Source: Fuerstiella marisgermanici
GTDB lineage: Bacteria; Planctomycetota; Planctomycetia; Planctomycetales; Planctomycetaceae
DNA length: 64,000 nt
Assembly: GCF_001983935.1 (NCBI RefSeq)
Contig: NZ_CP017641.1
Span: 5,551,001-5,615,000 of the forward strand
Reading direction: 5' to 3'
Shown here: positions 9,188-18,462 of the stretch, piece by piece
Layout of the letters: each line of letters opens with the position of its first letter
Numbering within the stretch: position 1 is the stretch's first letter
The notes under the pieces: model-generated
Database searches by the model: none
What the model saw: only the letters and a program-made list of their open reading frames with translations
What the model was told of the DNA's origin: nothing
Program-made: the position numbers and the translations under genes

Positions 9188-11371
9188 CTACTTCCCGCGC
9201 ACGTAGACTCGAAGCCGCTTTTCCGGGTAAGAAGCGGCGTTACCGGTGAACGTCCAGTCACGCGTCTTGCCTTCACTGTTGCCGATGCCGATGTCCGCGT
9301 TAGCTTTGGCGGACCAGTGATTAACGGCAAGAAGCGTTTGCTTTGCGCCGAAGTTGTGGATCTGCATCGAGCCGTAGCCATCATCAGGCGGTCCCGGGCT
9401 GTCGCTATGGTCATAAAGACTGGTCGAAGCCCCCGGGATGCGAGCTTCGTTTCCGGGACCGTAGTTGTTCGGCCAGAATTCGATGTTGCCAGTCGCGATT
9501 GCCGTGCCCTGCGTGATACCAGCGACGGTCGAATACACGTCCATCGATTCCACCTTCTGCTGAAAGTTGGCCTGCGAAGCGACGGTCGGAATCCCGATTT
9601 TCTTCGCATCGTCGGTAAAGGCGTTCATTGAGACAAACACCTTCTGTTCTTCTCCATTGGCGGCCGTCACCTCCAGCAGATACCCGATCCGATCGAACGC
9701 CTTAACCGAGTCGCTGTTGTCCACGCTGTACTGAATTTCGGGGCCCAGCTTCGACAGATCCAAATCATACACAAGGCTGTAATCTTTCACCGGAAGCGTA
9801 TCCAGAAACTGAGGCATCTCACCACCACGAAATGCGCTAACCGGCAGGCCGGTGCCGCCCGACAGATTCGGCTCAGCCAACTTGTGCCAGGCAAAACGAA
9901 ATGCGACCGGCTGTTTGGCTTCTGGTGATGTCAGCACGACGCTGTCGCCTTCAATCTTTGCAGTGGCCGGCTGAAAGCCACCGGAACCAGGACCGATGAT
10001 TTCGAAATGGTTGGGAGCCTTGCCATCGCGAGTCTTCAAGCCACCGCCCGTGTTGCGGAAGTTGATTTTCAGACTGCCATCCTGAACGTCCAGCGATTCG
10101 AATTCGGGGCTGTTGGCGACGACGTCTTTGCGACCGTAGTCATTCTTCAGTGCCAACCATGCCAAACGCTGGCCGACGTCCTGCTTGTTGGGAGGATGAA
10201 TGTTGTCCAGGGTAGCGATGTCGTTAATGACGACCATGCCGGTGTTGGGAAGTTCCTGAACGGCGGCCTGAGCTTCCCAGAACCTTGCCAGGATTGTTGG
10301 GTCTTCGCTGCCGTACTGATACGGTGCAATCTGAACGTAGTAAAACGGGAAGTCGCCCTGATCCCAGAGTTCCCGCCAGCCGTTGATCAGTGCTTTTTTC
10401 TTTTCGAGGTACAGCATGCCTTCAGCGTGGTTGGATTCACCCTGGTACCAGATCGCTCCACGAATCGGAAAGCCGACAAACGGATGAATCATGCCGTTGT
10501 ACAGCATGGTCGGATCCTGATGGCTGGTGAATGGCTTTAAGTCGGCTGGGTACTCGGGACTTGGCCCCGCGTCGGAATTGTTTTCCAGTGCTTCACGCGC
10601 TTTGGCCAACCACTGCTGAGTGGCCGCCAAGTGCTGAGCCAGACGTTCGCGGTGCTCCGGGGTGCCTGGCGTTTTCACAATTACGGATTCAGAAATTTCC
10701 TGCAGCGCGGGCACTTTCTTAAAGCCGACGGGCGGAGTCCACGGTTCAACTCGCGTTCCTCCCCATGAAGAATTCACCAGGCCGATTGGCACGTTCAGTT
10801 CTTTGTGAAGAGCTCGCGCCATGAAGTAACCACAGGCGGTGAAGCTTCCAGCAACGTCCGGAGAACACACCTGCCAGGGCGCGTCGAAACTATCGCGTGG
10901 CATGGTCGATGGTGCGCGAGGAAGTTTGATGTGACGGATCAACGGATAATTGGCCGCCGCAATTTCCTCGGTCGCGTTAGTGCTGGCTCGAACAGGCCAT
11001 TCCATGTTCGACTGACCGGAACACAACCAGACTTCGCCGACCAGGATATCCTTCACGGTGACGGTATTGTTCCCCTTAACTGTCAGCACCTGAGGCTGGC
11101 TGTTTGCCGACATGGCCGGCAACTCAACTCGCCAACGCCCATCGTCGCCCGTCTTCGCCGTCTGCGAATGTTCGCCGAAGGTCACCGTGACAGACTCGCC
11201 GCTGTCGGCCCAACCATGAATTTCAATCGGCTGTTGCTGCTGCAGCACCATGTGGTCGCCGAAAATTGACGGCAGCCGAACATCGGCAAAGCCTGTCGAA
11301 CTACAAGCCAACAAAGTGGCGATGGCGAACATCGAAAGGTGTTTTCTGGGCGCGGGGAAACGTTTGGGCAT
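9188..11371 (-). CDS. Secreted sialate O-acetylesterase (SGNH/SASA family)
   Basis: A 727-residue protein with a signal peptide ([15 protein letters not shown], cleavage near residue 29). The catalytic Ser is in [18 protein letters not shown] and the [12 protein letters not shown] block supply the oxyanion and Asp/His parts of the SGNH esterase site. The first ~100 residues ([14 protein letters not shown]) are the usual beta-rich domain of this family. The enzyme removes O-acetyl groups from sialic acids or other glycans outside the cytoplasm. The last ~180 residues form an extra beta-rich region without a clear assignment. It is co-oriented with the LamG-like gene. Confidence 0.9.
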   Translation of the reverse strand: MPKRFPAPRKHLSMFAIATLLACSSTGFADVRLPSIFGDHMVLQQQQPIEIHGWADSGESVTVTFGEHSQTAKTGDDGRWRVELPAMSANSQPQVLTVKGNNTVTVKDILVGEVWLCSGQSNMEWPVRASTNATEEIAAANYPLIRHIKLPRAPSTMPRDSFDAPWQVCSPDVAGSFTACGYFMARALHKELNVPIGLVNSSWGGTRVEPWTPPVGFKKVPALQEISESVIVKTPGTPEHRERLAQHLAATQQWLAKAREALENNSDAGPSPEYPADLKPFTSHQDPTMLYNGMIHPFVGFPIRGAIWYQGESNHAEGMLYLEKKKALINGWRELWDQGDFPFYYVQIAPYQYGSEDPTILARFWEAQAAVQELPNTGMVVINDIATLDNIHPPNKQDVGQRLAWLALKNDYGRKDVVANSPEFESLDVQDGSLKINFRNTGGGLKTRDGKAPNHFEIIGPGSGGFQPATAKIEGDSVVLTSPEAKQPVAFRFAWHKLAEPNLSGGTGLPVSAFRGGEMPQFLDTLPVKDYSLVYDLDLSKLGPEIQYSVDNSDSVKAFDRIGYLLEVTAANGEEQKVFVSMNAFTDDAKKIGIPTVASQANFQQKVESMDVYSTVAGITQGTAIATGNIEFWPNNYGPGNEARIPGASTSLYDHSDSPGPPDDGYGSMQIHNFGAKQTLLAVNHWSAKANADIGIGNSEGKTRDWTFTGNAASYPEKRLRVYVRGK

Positions 11372-11442
11372 GAGTGGCTCACTATTGGCAGGAAAGAGTA
11401 ACCCGGGAATCTGCGAATGATGTTAGCGCGGTGGTGGCTATG

Positions 11443-12396
11443 TCACAACCGTTCCGGATGCAGATAGACCTGTTTGATTTCGTCGTCGGAAAGAGCTCGC
11501 CGAAATATCGCAAGTTCGTCCATGTCGCCGACGTAGTTGATGCCCAGCATAATCATGGCCTTGCTGTCCTGATCGCCCGCCGTTGCGTCGTCCGCCGTTG
11601 CGTCGTCCGCTGTCGTGTCGTCCGGCTTTGGCCATGTGAATCGCATGGGCCGTTTGATTATGCCCTGCAATTCGCCGTCGAGATAGAGTTTAGCGACGGA
11701 CGGCTGGTCCGAAGTCGAATTGACATTGGTAAATGTGAATGCCACGTGCGTCCATTTGTCGCTCGAAAACGGCGGCCGTTTCACTGTAACCATCGGGCGT
11801 TTGTCAACGGGAAAGTCTTCCCAGTTGATCTTCTTTGGATTCCAGAAGTCGTGATCAGAAAACACGCCGAGGCGAAGATCTCGCGGCAGGTCTTTGTCGA
11901 AGTCGACGAAGATGGCGGCGTCGTTCCATTTCTTTGCCGTAATCAAAAGCGGGTCACAAAATCCTTCGGGAAGGTCTTTATCCGGATCCAGCTTCAGCCA
12001 GATTGATACGGTGCCCGACCAGTTTTCGGTCGGCTTCAACCCGTTGACTTCTGCTTTGTAGCACAACACCTTGCTGGTCTTAGCGCTAAAGCGAAGAGCG
12101 TCACCTAAGCGGCCAGCGTCCTTTGCAATGCTGACCTCAGGAATTGTCAGCCCCTGCGTCACGACTTTCATCGCCGGTGAATCGGCCGTGTAAGCCCAAC
12201 CGTCGCCGTCAGCCGGAAACAGGTTGACGTCCGTCACGCCGTCAAAAGAAGCGTGAAAAACCAGACCGCGAATCGGCTTTGAGCTTTCATCTGCGCTGGA
12301 CGCCGTCATTCCCAGTATCACGCTCGCCATAAAGACGGCGGTCAGGCAAAACCTGGCAGACAGTGAAGGGCTGGCGGCGCGCAACGTGTTCAGCAT
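11443..12396 (-). CDS. Secreted LamG/concanavalin A-like lectin-fold protein
   Basis: A 317-residue protein with a signal peptide (FCLTAVFMASVILGMTASSA, cleavage near residue 35). GLVFHASFDG opens the domain, WSGTVSIWLKLDP and WTHVAFTF lie in the middle, and ELAIFRRALSDDEIKQVY closes it: the pattern of LamG-type jelly-roll domains used by planctomycetes for binding glycans or other surface ligands. Between two strands lies a low-complexity insert, DDTTADDATADDATAGDQ, encoded by an imperfect 15-bp tandem repeat. A catalytic role is not evident. It lies upstream of the acetylesterase in the same direction and may be co-expressed. Confidence 0.8.
   Translation of the reverse strand: MLNTLRAASPSLSARFCLTAVFMASVILGMTASSADESSKPIRGLVFHASFDGVTDVNLFPADGDGWAYTADSPAMKVVTQGLTIPEVSIAKDAGRLGDALRFSAKTSKVLCYKAEVNGLKPTENWSGTVSIWLKLDPDKDLPEGFCDPLLITAKKWNDAAIFVDFDKDLPRDLRLGVFSDHDFWNPKKINWEDFPVDKRPMVTVKRPPFSSDKWTHVAFTFTNVNSTSDQPSVAKLYLDGELQGIIKRPMRFTWPKPDDTTADDATADDATAGDQDSKAMIMLGINYVGDMDELAIFRRALSDDEIKQVYLHPERL
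11577..11630. repeat. 15-bp imperfect tandem repeat inside the LamG-like gene
   Basis: Units of the type GTTGCGTCGTCCGCC are repeated about three and a half times, encoding DDATA-type units on the minus strand. The change keeps the frame, so copy-number variation would only lengthen an acidic surface loop. Confidence 0.7.
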
Positions 12397-12568
12397 CGGT
12401 CACTCCTGTCGGATAGGCTTCGCGGGGCAGGGCAGCTCGGGGCGATCAAAGGCCGCCGATGCAAATGATGCTACTCGAACAACACACGATTTGAAAAGCG
12501 TGCCGCATTTCGTCCGAAGCGACTCACCTCACGCAACCGATCGCAAAAGCGGACGACCGAGCAGTCAC

Positions 12569-14623
12569 CTAAAACGGCGGATTGTCGTCGGCGTCGAACA
12601 GACTCGTGAGCGTTTGCTTGGGCGCCGACGCATCGAACAGCTCATCTTCTTCGCCGCCGACGTGTTCTTCGTTCAGAGTTTCGCCGGGTTCCTTTTGCAT
12701 TTCGAACAGAAACCGCGACGTCACCGTTTCGCGACGCTTGCCCCACTTCATGCGTGCTTTCGCGCGAGTCAGTGTGAGGTAGTCCATTGCTCGAGTCACG
12801 CCCACGTACGCGAGCCGGCGTTCTTCGGCGATGTCTTTTTCCAGGTCGCTTTCCACGCTGCGCCGGTGAGGCAGCAGGTTCTCTTCCATGCCGACAAGGT
12901 ACACGCGAGGAAACTCCAACCCCTTCGCGGAGTGCAGCGTCATCAAACGCACGGCGTTGTCCGCCAGTTCAGAATCCTTGTCCGACTTATCGTCGCGGTC
13001 CATCAGCGCTGTGGTTTCCAAAAACCCTTCCAACGTCGGCGACTTGTTTTTTTCGACGTATTGGCCAATGGAATTCACCAGGTCTTCCAGCACCGCCTTA
13101 CGCTGCTCAGCCTGAGTCTCATCTTTGTACTGTTTATCAATTTCTCCGTTGTAGTCGATCGCTCTCAGAAGCCTGCGCACGTGGTCGGCGAGGTCTCGTG
13201 GATGTTCCAGCATCACGTCGCGAAACCGAACCAGCAGGTTTCTGAAATCGCTTAAAGCAGCCTGAGCCTGCTTCGGCACGATCCCCGCCGCGATGCCTTC
13301 GGGCACGACTTCCCAGAGACTCTTGCCCTGCGACACCGCCAACTGGACCAGCTTTTCAGTCGTGGTCGCTCCGATGCCGCGTGCCGGCGTGTTGATGATT
13401 CGCAGCAGACTCACTTCATCACGCGGCGCCGCCAGCACCTTTAGATAGGCCAGCAGGTCGCGGATTTCTTTGCGATCGAAAAACGATTGCCCGCCCAGCA
13501 GAACGTACGGAACATTCAGACGTCGCATCTCCGTTTCAAACAGCCGTGGCTGTTCGTTGGTCCGGAACAGAATGGCGATGTCTTTGGGACGGACACTCAG
13601 TTCGGTGATCAGATACGCAATTTCCTTGACGACGTTTTCGGATTCCTGAGTCTCGTCTTCGAACGCCAGAATTCGCACCGGTGAACCGTCGGGCTTATGA
13701 GCGATCAGCTTCTTTTCGTGTCGATTGCGATTGTGCCTCACAAGACGGTTAGCGTATTCGACAATGCGATTGGTGCAGCGGTAGTTGTTTTCCAGACGAA
13801 TAGTTTTCGTGTTGGCGAAATGCCCGCCGAAGTTCAGGATGTGCTGCACTTCGGCACCACGCCAGCCGTAGATGGATTGATCGTCGTCGCCGACCACGCA
13901 AATGTTCTGGTGGCCCTGAACAAGGTTTTCGACAAGACTAAACTGAACGCCGTTCGTGTCCTGATATTCGTCGACCTGCACATGATCAAACTTCGCCTGA
14001 TGCTTCTGCAGGATTTCCGGATGTTCCTTAAACAGCCGACTGGTCAACAGCAGCAAATCGTCGAAATCAACCGCACCTGACGCTCGCAGTTGCTTTTGAT
14101 ACTTGCGATACGCCATGGCCGCCAGCGCATCGAAGTCCGCTTCTGCGTACTCACCCGCCTGGTTTTCAGTCAGGCCCGACATCTTCCACGAACTGATTTT
14201 GTTCAGCAGGTCGCCAGGTTTCATCGCTTTGTCGCCGACCCGGATTTCTCGCAACGCCGTGCGAGCGGCCGATTCCTGATCGCTGCGGTCGTAAATCACA
14301 AACCCTTTGGGATATCCCAACGCGGTAATATCCTCACGCAGGACTCGCACGCAATACGCGTGAAACGTCGACACCACGGGCTTGGCCTTCACCCGCGAAC
14401 CCAGTAATTTCAGAGCTCGTTCGCGCATTTCGCGCGACGCCTTGTTGGTGAAGGTGACGGACAAAATGCGGTCGGGGCGAATGCCGTGCCTGATCAGGTT
14501 CGCCATACGAAACGTGATCACGCGCGTCTTCCCCGTTCCCGCGCCGGCCAGCACCAGCAGCGGCCCGGAAAGTGTTTCGACGGCCTGTCGTTGAGGCGGG
14601 TTGAGTCCGCTGAGATTCAGCAT
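12569..14623 (-). CDS. UvrD/PcrA-type superfamily 1 DNA helicase
   Basis: A 684-residue helicase. The motifs run in order: Q-motif NPPQRQAV, Walker A AGAGTGKT (residues 26-33), motif Ia TFTNKASREM, Walker B region VDEYQDTN, motif III GDDDQSIYGWRGA, motif IV LENNYRC, motif V VRLMTLHSAKGLEF and motif VI EERRLAYVGVTRA. These enzymes unwind DNA 3' to 5' with ATP in excision and mismatch repair and in clearing stalled forks. Length and motif spacing are normal. The C-terminus ends in an acidic stretch before DADDNPPF, in place of the usual Tudor-like tail. It is a monocistronic housekeeping gene on the left side of the cassette-like region. Confidence 0.93.
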   Translation of the reverse strand: MLNLSGLNPPQRQAVETLSGPLLVLAGAGTGKTRVITFRMANLIRHGIRPDRILSVTFTNKASREMRERALKLLGSRVKAKPVVSTFHAYCVRVLREDITALGYPKGFVIYDRSDQESAARTALREIRVGDKAMKPGDLLNKISSWKMSGLTENQAGEYAEADFDALAAMAYRKYQKQLRASGAVDFDDLLLLTSRLFKEHPEILQKHQAKFDHVQVDEYQDTNGVQFSLVENLVQGHQNICVVGDDDQSIYGWRGAEVQHILNFGGHFANTKTIRLENNYRCTNRIVEYANRLVRHNRNRHEKKLIAHKPDGSPVRILAFEDETQESENVVKEIAYLITELSVRPKDIAILFRTNEQPRLFETEMRRLNVPYVLLGGQSFFDRKEIRDLLAYLKVLAAPRDEVSLLRIINTPARGIGATTTEKLVQLAVSQGKSLWEVVPEGIAAGIVPKQAQAALSDFRNLLVRFRDVMLEHPRDLADHVRRLLRAIDYNGEIDKQYKDETQAEQRKAVLEDLVNSIGQYVEKNKSPTLEGFLETTALMDRDDKSDKDSELADNAVRLMTLHSAKGLEFPRVYLVGMEENLLPHRRSVESDLEKDIAEERRLAYVGVTRAMDYLTLTRAKARMKWGKRRETVTSRFLFEMQKEPGETLNEEHVGGEEDELFDASAPKQTLTSLFDADDNPPF

Positions 14624-14923
14624 TTTCGGGCGAAAGGCATGTTTTTTAGAAGCGACGAATCAGACAAACGGGGCGGGAGGCTATCTTAGCCGACGCCCAT
14701 CCGCAACCTGAGTGCCGGTACGCACCGGCGGGCGATTGGCGTGGCGGACGAGTGACGTTGTGGGGGCGGAATCGCCGGCGTTGCTTCCGTTGGTCGCGGG
14801 GTGGATAAGCGGGACGGGCAGTTGCCTACGCCGAGTCCGTGCGGTATTCATGGTGACGGGACGTCTTGCTACCAGTTTCCGCGGGGTTATACTCGGTGCC
14901 CGCTATTTCCCCAAATCCAGCAT

Positions 14924-14943
14924 GTACGACAGGTCTGTCGTAC
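14924..14943. repeat. Perfect 8-bp inverted repeat before the first cassette
   Basis: GTACGACA (14924-14931), a GGTC loop and TGTCGTAC (14936-14943) form a hairpin ending 9 bases before the cassette boundary. The TGTCGTA core recurs just before the second cassette (17610-17616), followed in both places by an ACC and then GTTA. It could be the right-hand half of an older attC-like site or an attI-like site. Confidence 0.5.
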
Positions 14944-14976
14944 AGATAACCGTTAGCGGACACAAGAACCGGCTTC

Positions 14977-15387
14977 GTGAAAGCACTCCCTGAAACCCAA
15001 GAGGCTCTCGTGCTTCGCACGGACTTCACCGATGACGCGGCGTGGACGTCTCTTTGCGCGGCAATCCAATCGCCACAGACTGAAGACGATTTCGTTGCCT
15101 ACGTCGAATGTGTTTCTGATCCGGAATTCTCTGGCGTTATCCCTGACCAACTTGTTGCCCTCAATTCAGGCCATACCTTCATCTTTGTTGTGGACTCCAT
15201 GGCAGTTTCCGATCCTGACCATCCCGTCCTCGTCGTCGATCTATATCACAATCCCGGTCGGACGTTTCGCGTAGTCCCTTCCGAGATGTGGGGCGTCGAG
15301 AACAATCTTTCGCTTGCAAACATGGATTTCGATGACTTCGCTAACAACACAGATGCACGCGGCGTCTTTCGTGGGTTCCCAGCGTAG
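14977..15387 (+). CDS. DUF6924-like cassette-borne protein
   Basis: A 136-residue protein beginning KALPETQEALVLRTDFTDDA. The start LPxxxxxLVLRTDF(T/S)DDAAW and the VVDLYHNPGRTFRVVP block fit, from memory, a domain of unknown function (DUF6924) found mostly in small single-domain bacterial proteins. The protein is acidic and soluble with no signal peptide. It uses a GTG start at 14977; no better start exists in frame. Its stop codon touches the inverted-repeat boundary of the cassette, leaving essentially no untranslated tail. Function is unknown. Confidence 0.75.
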   Translation: MKALPETQEALVLRTDFTDDAAWTSLCAAIQSPQTEDDFVAYVECVSDPEFSGVIPDQLVALNSGHTFIFVVDSMAVSDPDHPVLVVDLYHNPGRTFRVVPSEMWGVENNLSLANMDFDDFANNTDARGVFRGFPA

Positions 15388-15615
15388 TGTCCGCTAACAT
15401 CTGTATGTCGTGATAAGTCAAGTAGCGCGTATTTTTATCGGGGAAAGAAGTTGTAGTTTTTTTGTTGGAGAGTTTTTTGCCCTCCAACTTGCTACGACTT
15501 ATCCTTGTTGGTTTCACGTTCGAGGTTTTCCCGTTCCGTTTGCTGCGGGGCGTTTCTTAACGAAGTCTCGCTCAGCGTTCCGTTGGAAAGCTGGCTGCTT
15601 CAAACATCTGTTCGT
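15388..15615 (+). repeat. attC-like structured repeat, copy A
   Basis: From TAAC at 15395 to 15615 this matches 17984-18204, diverging sharply on either side. The shared DNA has an outer stem GATAAGTC...GACTTATC with CTACG-type continuation (15412-15427 with 15491-15503) and an inner stem GTTGGAG/CTCCAAC (15464-15470 with 15482-15488), separated by T-rich single strands. Both copies lie immediately after a cassette gene. Integron attC sites are recognised as folded single strands of this general design, although most are 60-140 bases long. Confidence 0.65.
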
Positions 15616-16279
15616 GTTCAAACCGAAGACGACGGGCACAGCCGTTCGGCGGTCAGCTTCGCACCACAGAGTGCATCACACGCAATGCGTGTCTAAGCGG
15701 CCGCCAGACGGTTTTGTGTTTTGTTATGCGGTTGTCGACGGTGTTCTCCGTTCCGGAGCACAGAAACTGTTATGGGCTCGATCGTCGGTCATTCATGAAG
15801 TTGTTGGGCTCACGCTGTGTTGCAAGCGCGTCCAGTTGTGGGGTGACTCGACGGCGAGGCAGCCGGGATCAGGGAAATTTCAAACGGGTCTCCGTGTGTG
15901 AATTCTGAAATGTGAAGGCAGCAGCGACGCGGCCAGTCATGGTTCGTGAGCTCACGCCCGTGGGGTTCATTCGCTCATGCTGAGTCACCGTCAAAAGGGT
16001 GCTCAAATGCGGACACGTTTGTGCGAGCGATTTGTCGAACTCGGCGATGTTCCTTGTCGCAACGTTTCCGCCGCGACAAGGTGGCTCAGTTGTGCGCCCG
16101 GCTCACGCCGCTGCTGTGGTTTCGAATGTGTTGTTCTCCTGTGTGACGAATAAAACGTTGCGGCCAGGAATTGCCTTTGTCGGAGCCGGTTGTCGGTCAC
16201 GCACTCTGCCACGGTGACCGATGAGCGGCGCAGACGAAGGCAATTCCGCCTTGGTTGGTGAGGTGAGAGGGAACGCCGT
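15616..16279. other. Non-coding stretch between cassette A and the IS110-family gene
   Basis: About 660 bp without a credible gene: the open frames lack domain features and ribosome binding sites. It contains GTTATGCGGTTGTCG at 15723-15737, reminiscent of a cassette boundary, but its complement was not found downstream. It may be the remains of further cassettes broken by the insertion sequence. Confidence 0.4.
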
Positions 16280-17416
16280 TCAGCCGTGCGCCGCGGTCGA
16301 AGGCTGAGCGGCTTTCGATGCGACTTTGCGACGTCGGCGAGGTTTCGGAACTTCCACGCGCGCGTCGTCCGGCAGTCGCAGAAATTCACGCTCGCTGAAA
16401 ATGTCGCCGCGTTTGAGCACCAGGTAAACGGCGCGGCCCAGTCGCGCGGCCAGAATCGAAAGCGCCTTGCCGCGACCGTGACGTTTCTCCATCTTTGCGA
16501 ACGCCGCTTTGGTGGCCGGGCTGTCTCGCAGCAGCAGCGCCACCGCTTCGCTGAACGCCCACTTCAACTGAGGATTACCCTGCTTGCGCCCCGGCGAACC
16601 GTAGTTCTTTCCGGCCGACGAATGCTGACCGGGTACCAGTCGAGCGTACGAAAGGAAGTCTCCTGCGCGGCGAAAACGTTTCAGGTCACCGATTTCGTAG
16701 AGGATGACAAGTGCCAGAATATCACCGATGCCAGGGACCGCTTTCAGCCGATAGAACAGACCTGGATCATCAAACTGAGCCATCTGCACGAGCGTCTTTT
16801 CCAGCCGCGAGATCTGCGTTGTCAGCGCGTTGATCATGGCGATGTCCGTTTCGATGGTCAGTTGCGAAGCCTGCGTGGGAAACGTTTCCGCCAGCCCTTC
16901 CTGGTGAGACGCGTACCGTAACTGTCCGCTCGGCGCGGCGACGTTGTACTGCAGACACGAACTGCGAACGTGCGCTTGCAGTTCGGCTCGCTGCCGAGTG
17001 AAGTAGCACCGTCGTCGGCACAGATCACGCTGACTGCGCATCGATTTGGGGTAAGCCCACGCGACGGGAAAGTTGCCGCCTCGCAGCAGTTGAGCGATCT
17101 TCAACGAATCCTGTTTGTCGTTCTTCGTCTTGCCGCCGTGAATCGCTTTCATTCCAAAGGCGTGGCCGAGCACAAACGGCACGTTCAGTTCATCACACGC
17201 ATCCGCCAGCCAGTACCAGTTGAAGGTCGATTCGACGGCCAGCACGATGTCTCGATCTCGAAACGGTTCGAGAGCCGTCTGCAGATCCCGCGGCGTGCAG
17301 TGCAGATTCTTATGGAAGACGGTCTTGCCATCGGAGTCGACGATGCAGGTGTACATCCGCCTGGCGTGCAGATCGACGCCGCAATAAAGTTCGTGCTGAG
17401 TAGGGTAAAAAGCCAT
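16280..17416 (-). CDS. IS110-family transposase (DEDD/Tnp20)
   Basis: A 378-residue transposase starting MAFYPTQHELYCGVDLHARR, with the first acidic residue in GVDLH. VLAVESTFNWYW carries the second, and KTKNDKQDSLKIAQLLRGG the DxxD pair of the DEDD site. The C-terminal half has the Transposase_20 helix-hairpin-helix block (LKAVPGIGDILALVILYEI) and the catalytic-Ser region (SYARLVPGQHSSAGK). IS110 elements lack terminal inverted repeats and are guided by a bridge RNA encoded in a non-coding end. The start at 17416 was chosen over an earlier in-frame one because it fits the family N-terminus. The frame looks intact. Confidence 0.93.
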   Translation of the reverse strand: MAFYPTQHELYCGVDLHARRMYTCIVDSDGKTVFHKNLHCTPRDLQTALEPFRDRDIVLAVESTFNWYWLADACDELNVPFVLGHAFGMKAIHGGKTKNDKQDSLKIAQLLRGGNFPVAWAYPKSMRSQRDLCRRRCYFTRQRAELQAHVRSSCLQYNVAAPSGQLRYASHQEGLAETFPTQASQLTIETDIAMINALTTQISRLEKTLVQMAQFDDPGLFYRLKAVPGIGDILALVILYEIGDLKRFRRAGDFLSYARLVPGQHSSAGKNYGSPGRKQGNPQLKWAFSEAVALLLRDSPATKAAFAKMEKRHGRGKALSILAARLGRAVYLVLKRGDIFSEREFLRLPDDARVEVPKPRRRRKVASKAAQPSTAAHG

Positions 17417-17625
17417 GTGTCTGTCCTTGTAAAGAAGTGAGAGTTCCATCCGCCTGAACATCAGACCAGATTTCCAAACTCATCACGACATGAACAGTGT
17501 CATGGTTTTTACGCTGGGGCCTTCGGCACACCTTCCAACTTTGTCAACGCAGGCTGGCTTTGGTACAATTTCTCGTAGTTCAGGCATCGTTCGCTTCGTT
17601 CAGGGCGGTGTCGTAAAAACCTTCC
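17417..17625 (-). other. Non-coding end of the IS110 element, possible bridge-RNA region
   Basis: The 209 bp upstream of the transposase start, up to cassette B, have no gene. IS110-subgroup elements carry their bridge RNA upstream of the transposase. This stretch has small stems such as CATGA/TCATG near 17490-17505. The true end of the element, and hence how much belongs to cassette DNA, is not visible. The TGTCGTA just before 17617 resembles the sequence preceding cassette A. Confidence 0.35.
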
Positions 17626-17646
17626 GTTATGTGACCGAGGCACTCG

Positions 17647-17949
17647 ATGGATCGTAAACGCGTTATCTACATCGACGTCGATGACACGTTGATCCGCACT
17701 GTTGGCACCACGCAGATTCCCATGCCCGCCAGCGCGGATTACGTGCGCCGGATGCATGCCGCTGGTCATACGCTCTACTGCTGGTCGCGCGGAGGTGGCG
17801 ACTATGCCCGCGATGTCGCAAAATCACTCGATATTGCGGACTGTTTCGTGGCATTCTTACCGAAACCCGATGTATGCCTCGACGACCGTGGCGACAAGCT
17901 GCTCGACTATTGCGACGTCATTCTGCCCGGCAACGCGTCAAACCATTGA
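17647..17949 (+). CDS. Small HAD-like hydrolase, cassette-borne
   Basis: A 100-residue protein beginning MDRKRVIYIDVDDTLIRTVG. DVDDT is HAD motif I, with the nucleophile Asp and the acid/base Asp two residues later. YCWSRGGGDYA holds the motif II Ser region, and the C-terminal part (KPDVCLDDRGDKLLDY) supplies the acidic motif. It is a minimal HAD domain with no cap and probably hydrolyses small phosphate esters in the cytoplasm. The substrate is unknown. It is the only gene of cassette B. Confidence 0.8.
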   Translation: MDRKRVIYIDVDDTLIRTVGTTQIPMPASADYVRRMHAAGHTLYCWSRGGGDYARDVAKSLDIADCFVAFLPKPDVCLDDRGDKLLDYCDVILPGNASNH

Positions 17950-17975
17950 GAATCAACCCTGATTCCCCATGCTCG

Positions 17976-18204
17976 CGGTCACATAACATCTGTATGTCGT
18001 GATAAGTCAAGTAGCGCGTATTTTTATCGGGGAAAGAAGTTGTAGTTTTTTTTGTTGGAGAGTTTTTTGCCCTCCAACTCGCTACGACTTATCCTTGTCG
18101 GTTTTCGTTTGACGCTTCCTTCATCCGTGTTGCTGCGTGGCGTTTCTTAACGAAGTCTCGCTCAGCTTTCTTGCAAGAGCTGGCTGCTTCAAACATCTGT
18201 TCGT
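17976..18204 (+). repeat. attC-like structured repeat, copy B
   Basis: Second copy of the ~221-bp repeat, near-identical to copy A over its first 110 bases (one extra T in the T-run). It is more diverged in the middle and similar again over the last 80 (GGCGTTTCTTAACGAAGTCT onward). It keeps both stems. It follows the HAD-like gene in the same relative position as copy A follows its gene. Confidence 0.65.
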
Positions 18205-18462
18205 ATTCATGGTTCTTATGGACCGACCTTCGACACAATTTCGGCGTTTGGCAACGGCTGCTGACCTTAGCCCGGATGTCTCACGCGATCGGGGTTGAGT
18301 AGGCGGCGGTGGTAGAATTTCGTTGGCGTTGAGATCCTGGTATGAATCTGAGGCCCATTCGACCGAAATTGGGATCGTGGCTTCGTACATTTCCAGACGC
18401 GCGCAGCGGTGCGTCACCGATCTTCGAAGCCGGCTGAGGAATCTCATGTTGTCGCACTGAAA

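Larger units (their letters stand above)
14952..15615 (+). mobile_element. Integron-like gene cassette A (DUF6924-like gene plus attC-like repeat)
   Basis: The unit opens with GTTAGCGGACA (14952-14962). Its exact reverse complement TGTCCGCTAAC occurs at 15388-15398, directly after the stop codon of the only gene. The gene starts 25 bp inside the unit. In integrons the first bases of a cassette (TTRRRY...) are complementary to the R'' box of its own attC site, and cassettes hold one gene with little spare DNA, so this matches closely. The right end is set where the repeat shared with cassette B stops (15615); a final R' box was not found, so that boundary is provisional. Confidence 0.6.
17626..18204 (+). 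mobile_element. Integron-like gene cassette B (HAD-like gene plus attC-like repeat)
   Basis: The unit opens with GTTATGTGACCG (17626-17637), and its exact 12-base reverse complement CGGTCACATAAC lies at 17976-17987. The single gene starts 21 bp inside the unit and ends 26 bp before the second arm. The repeat that follows is shared with cassette A, whereas the gene-specific inverted repeats of A and B differ in sequence. That combination is expected for integron cassettes and not for ordinary transposons. Confidence 0.62.

Noticed and set aside
11374-12006. Plus-strand frame of 210 codons opposite the LamG-like gene
   Set aside because: The minus strand has a signal peptide and domain pattern; the plus frame has neither and no initiation signal.
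13697-14407. Plus-strand frames opposite the helicase
   Set aside because: All helicase motifs lie on the minus strand; the opposite frames are shadows.
14624-18462. Integron integrase gene
   Set aside because: No tyrosine-recombinase motif was found on either strand here or elsewhere in the window; the cassettes stand without it.
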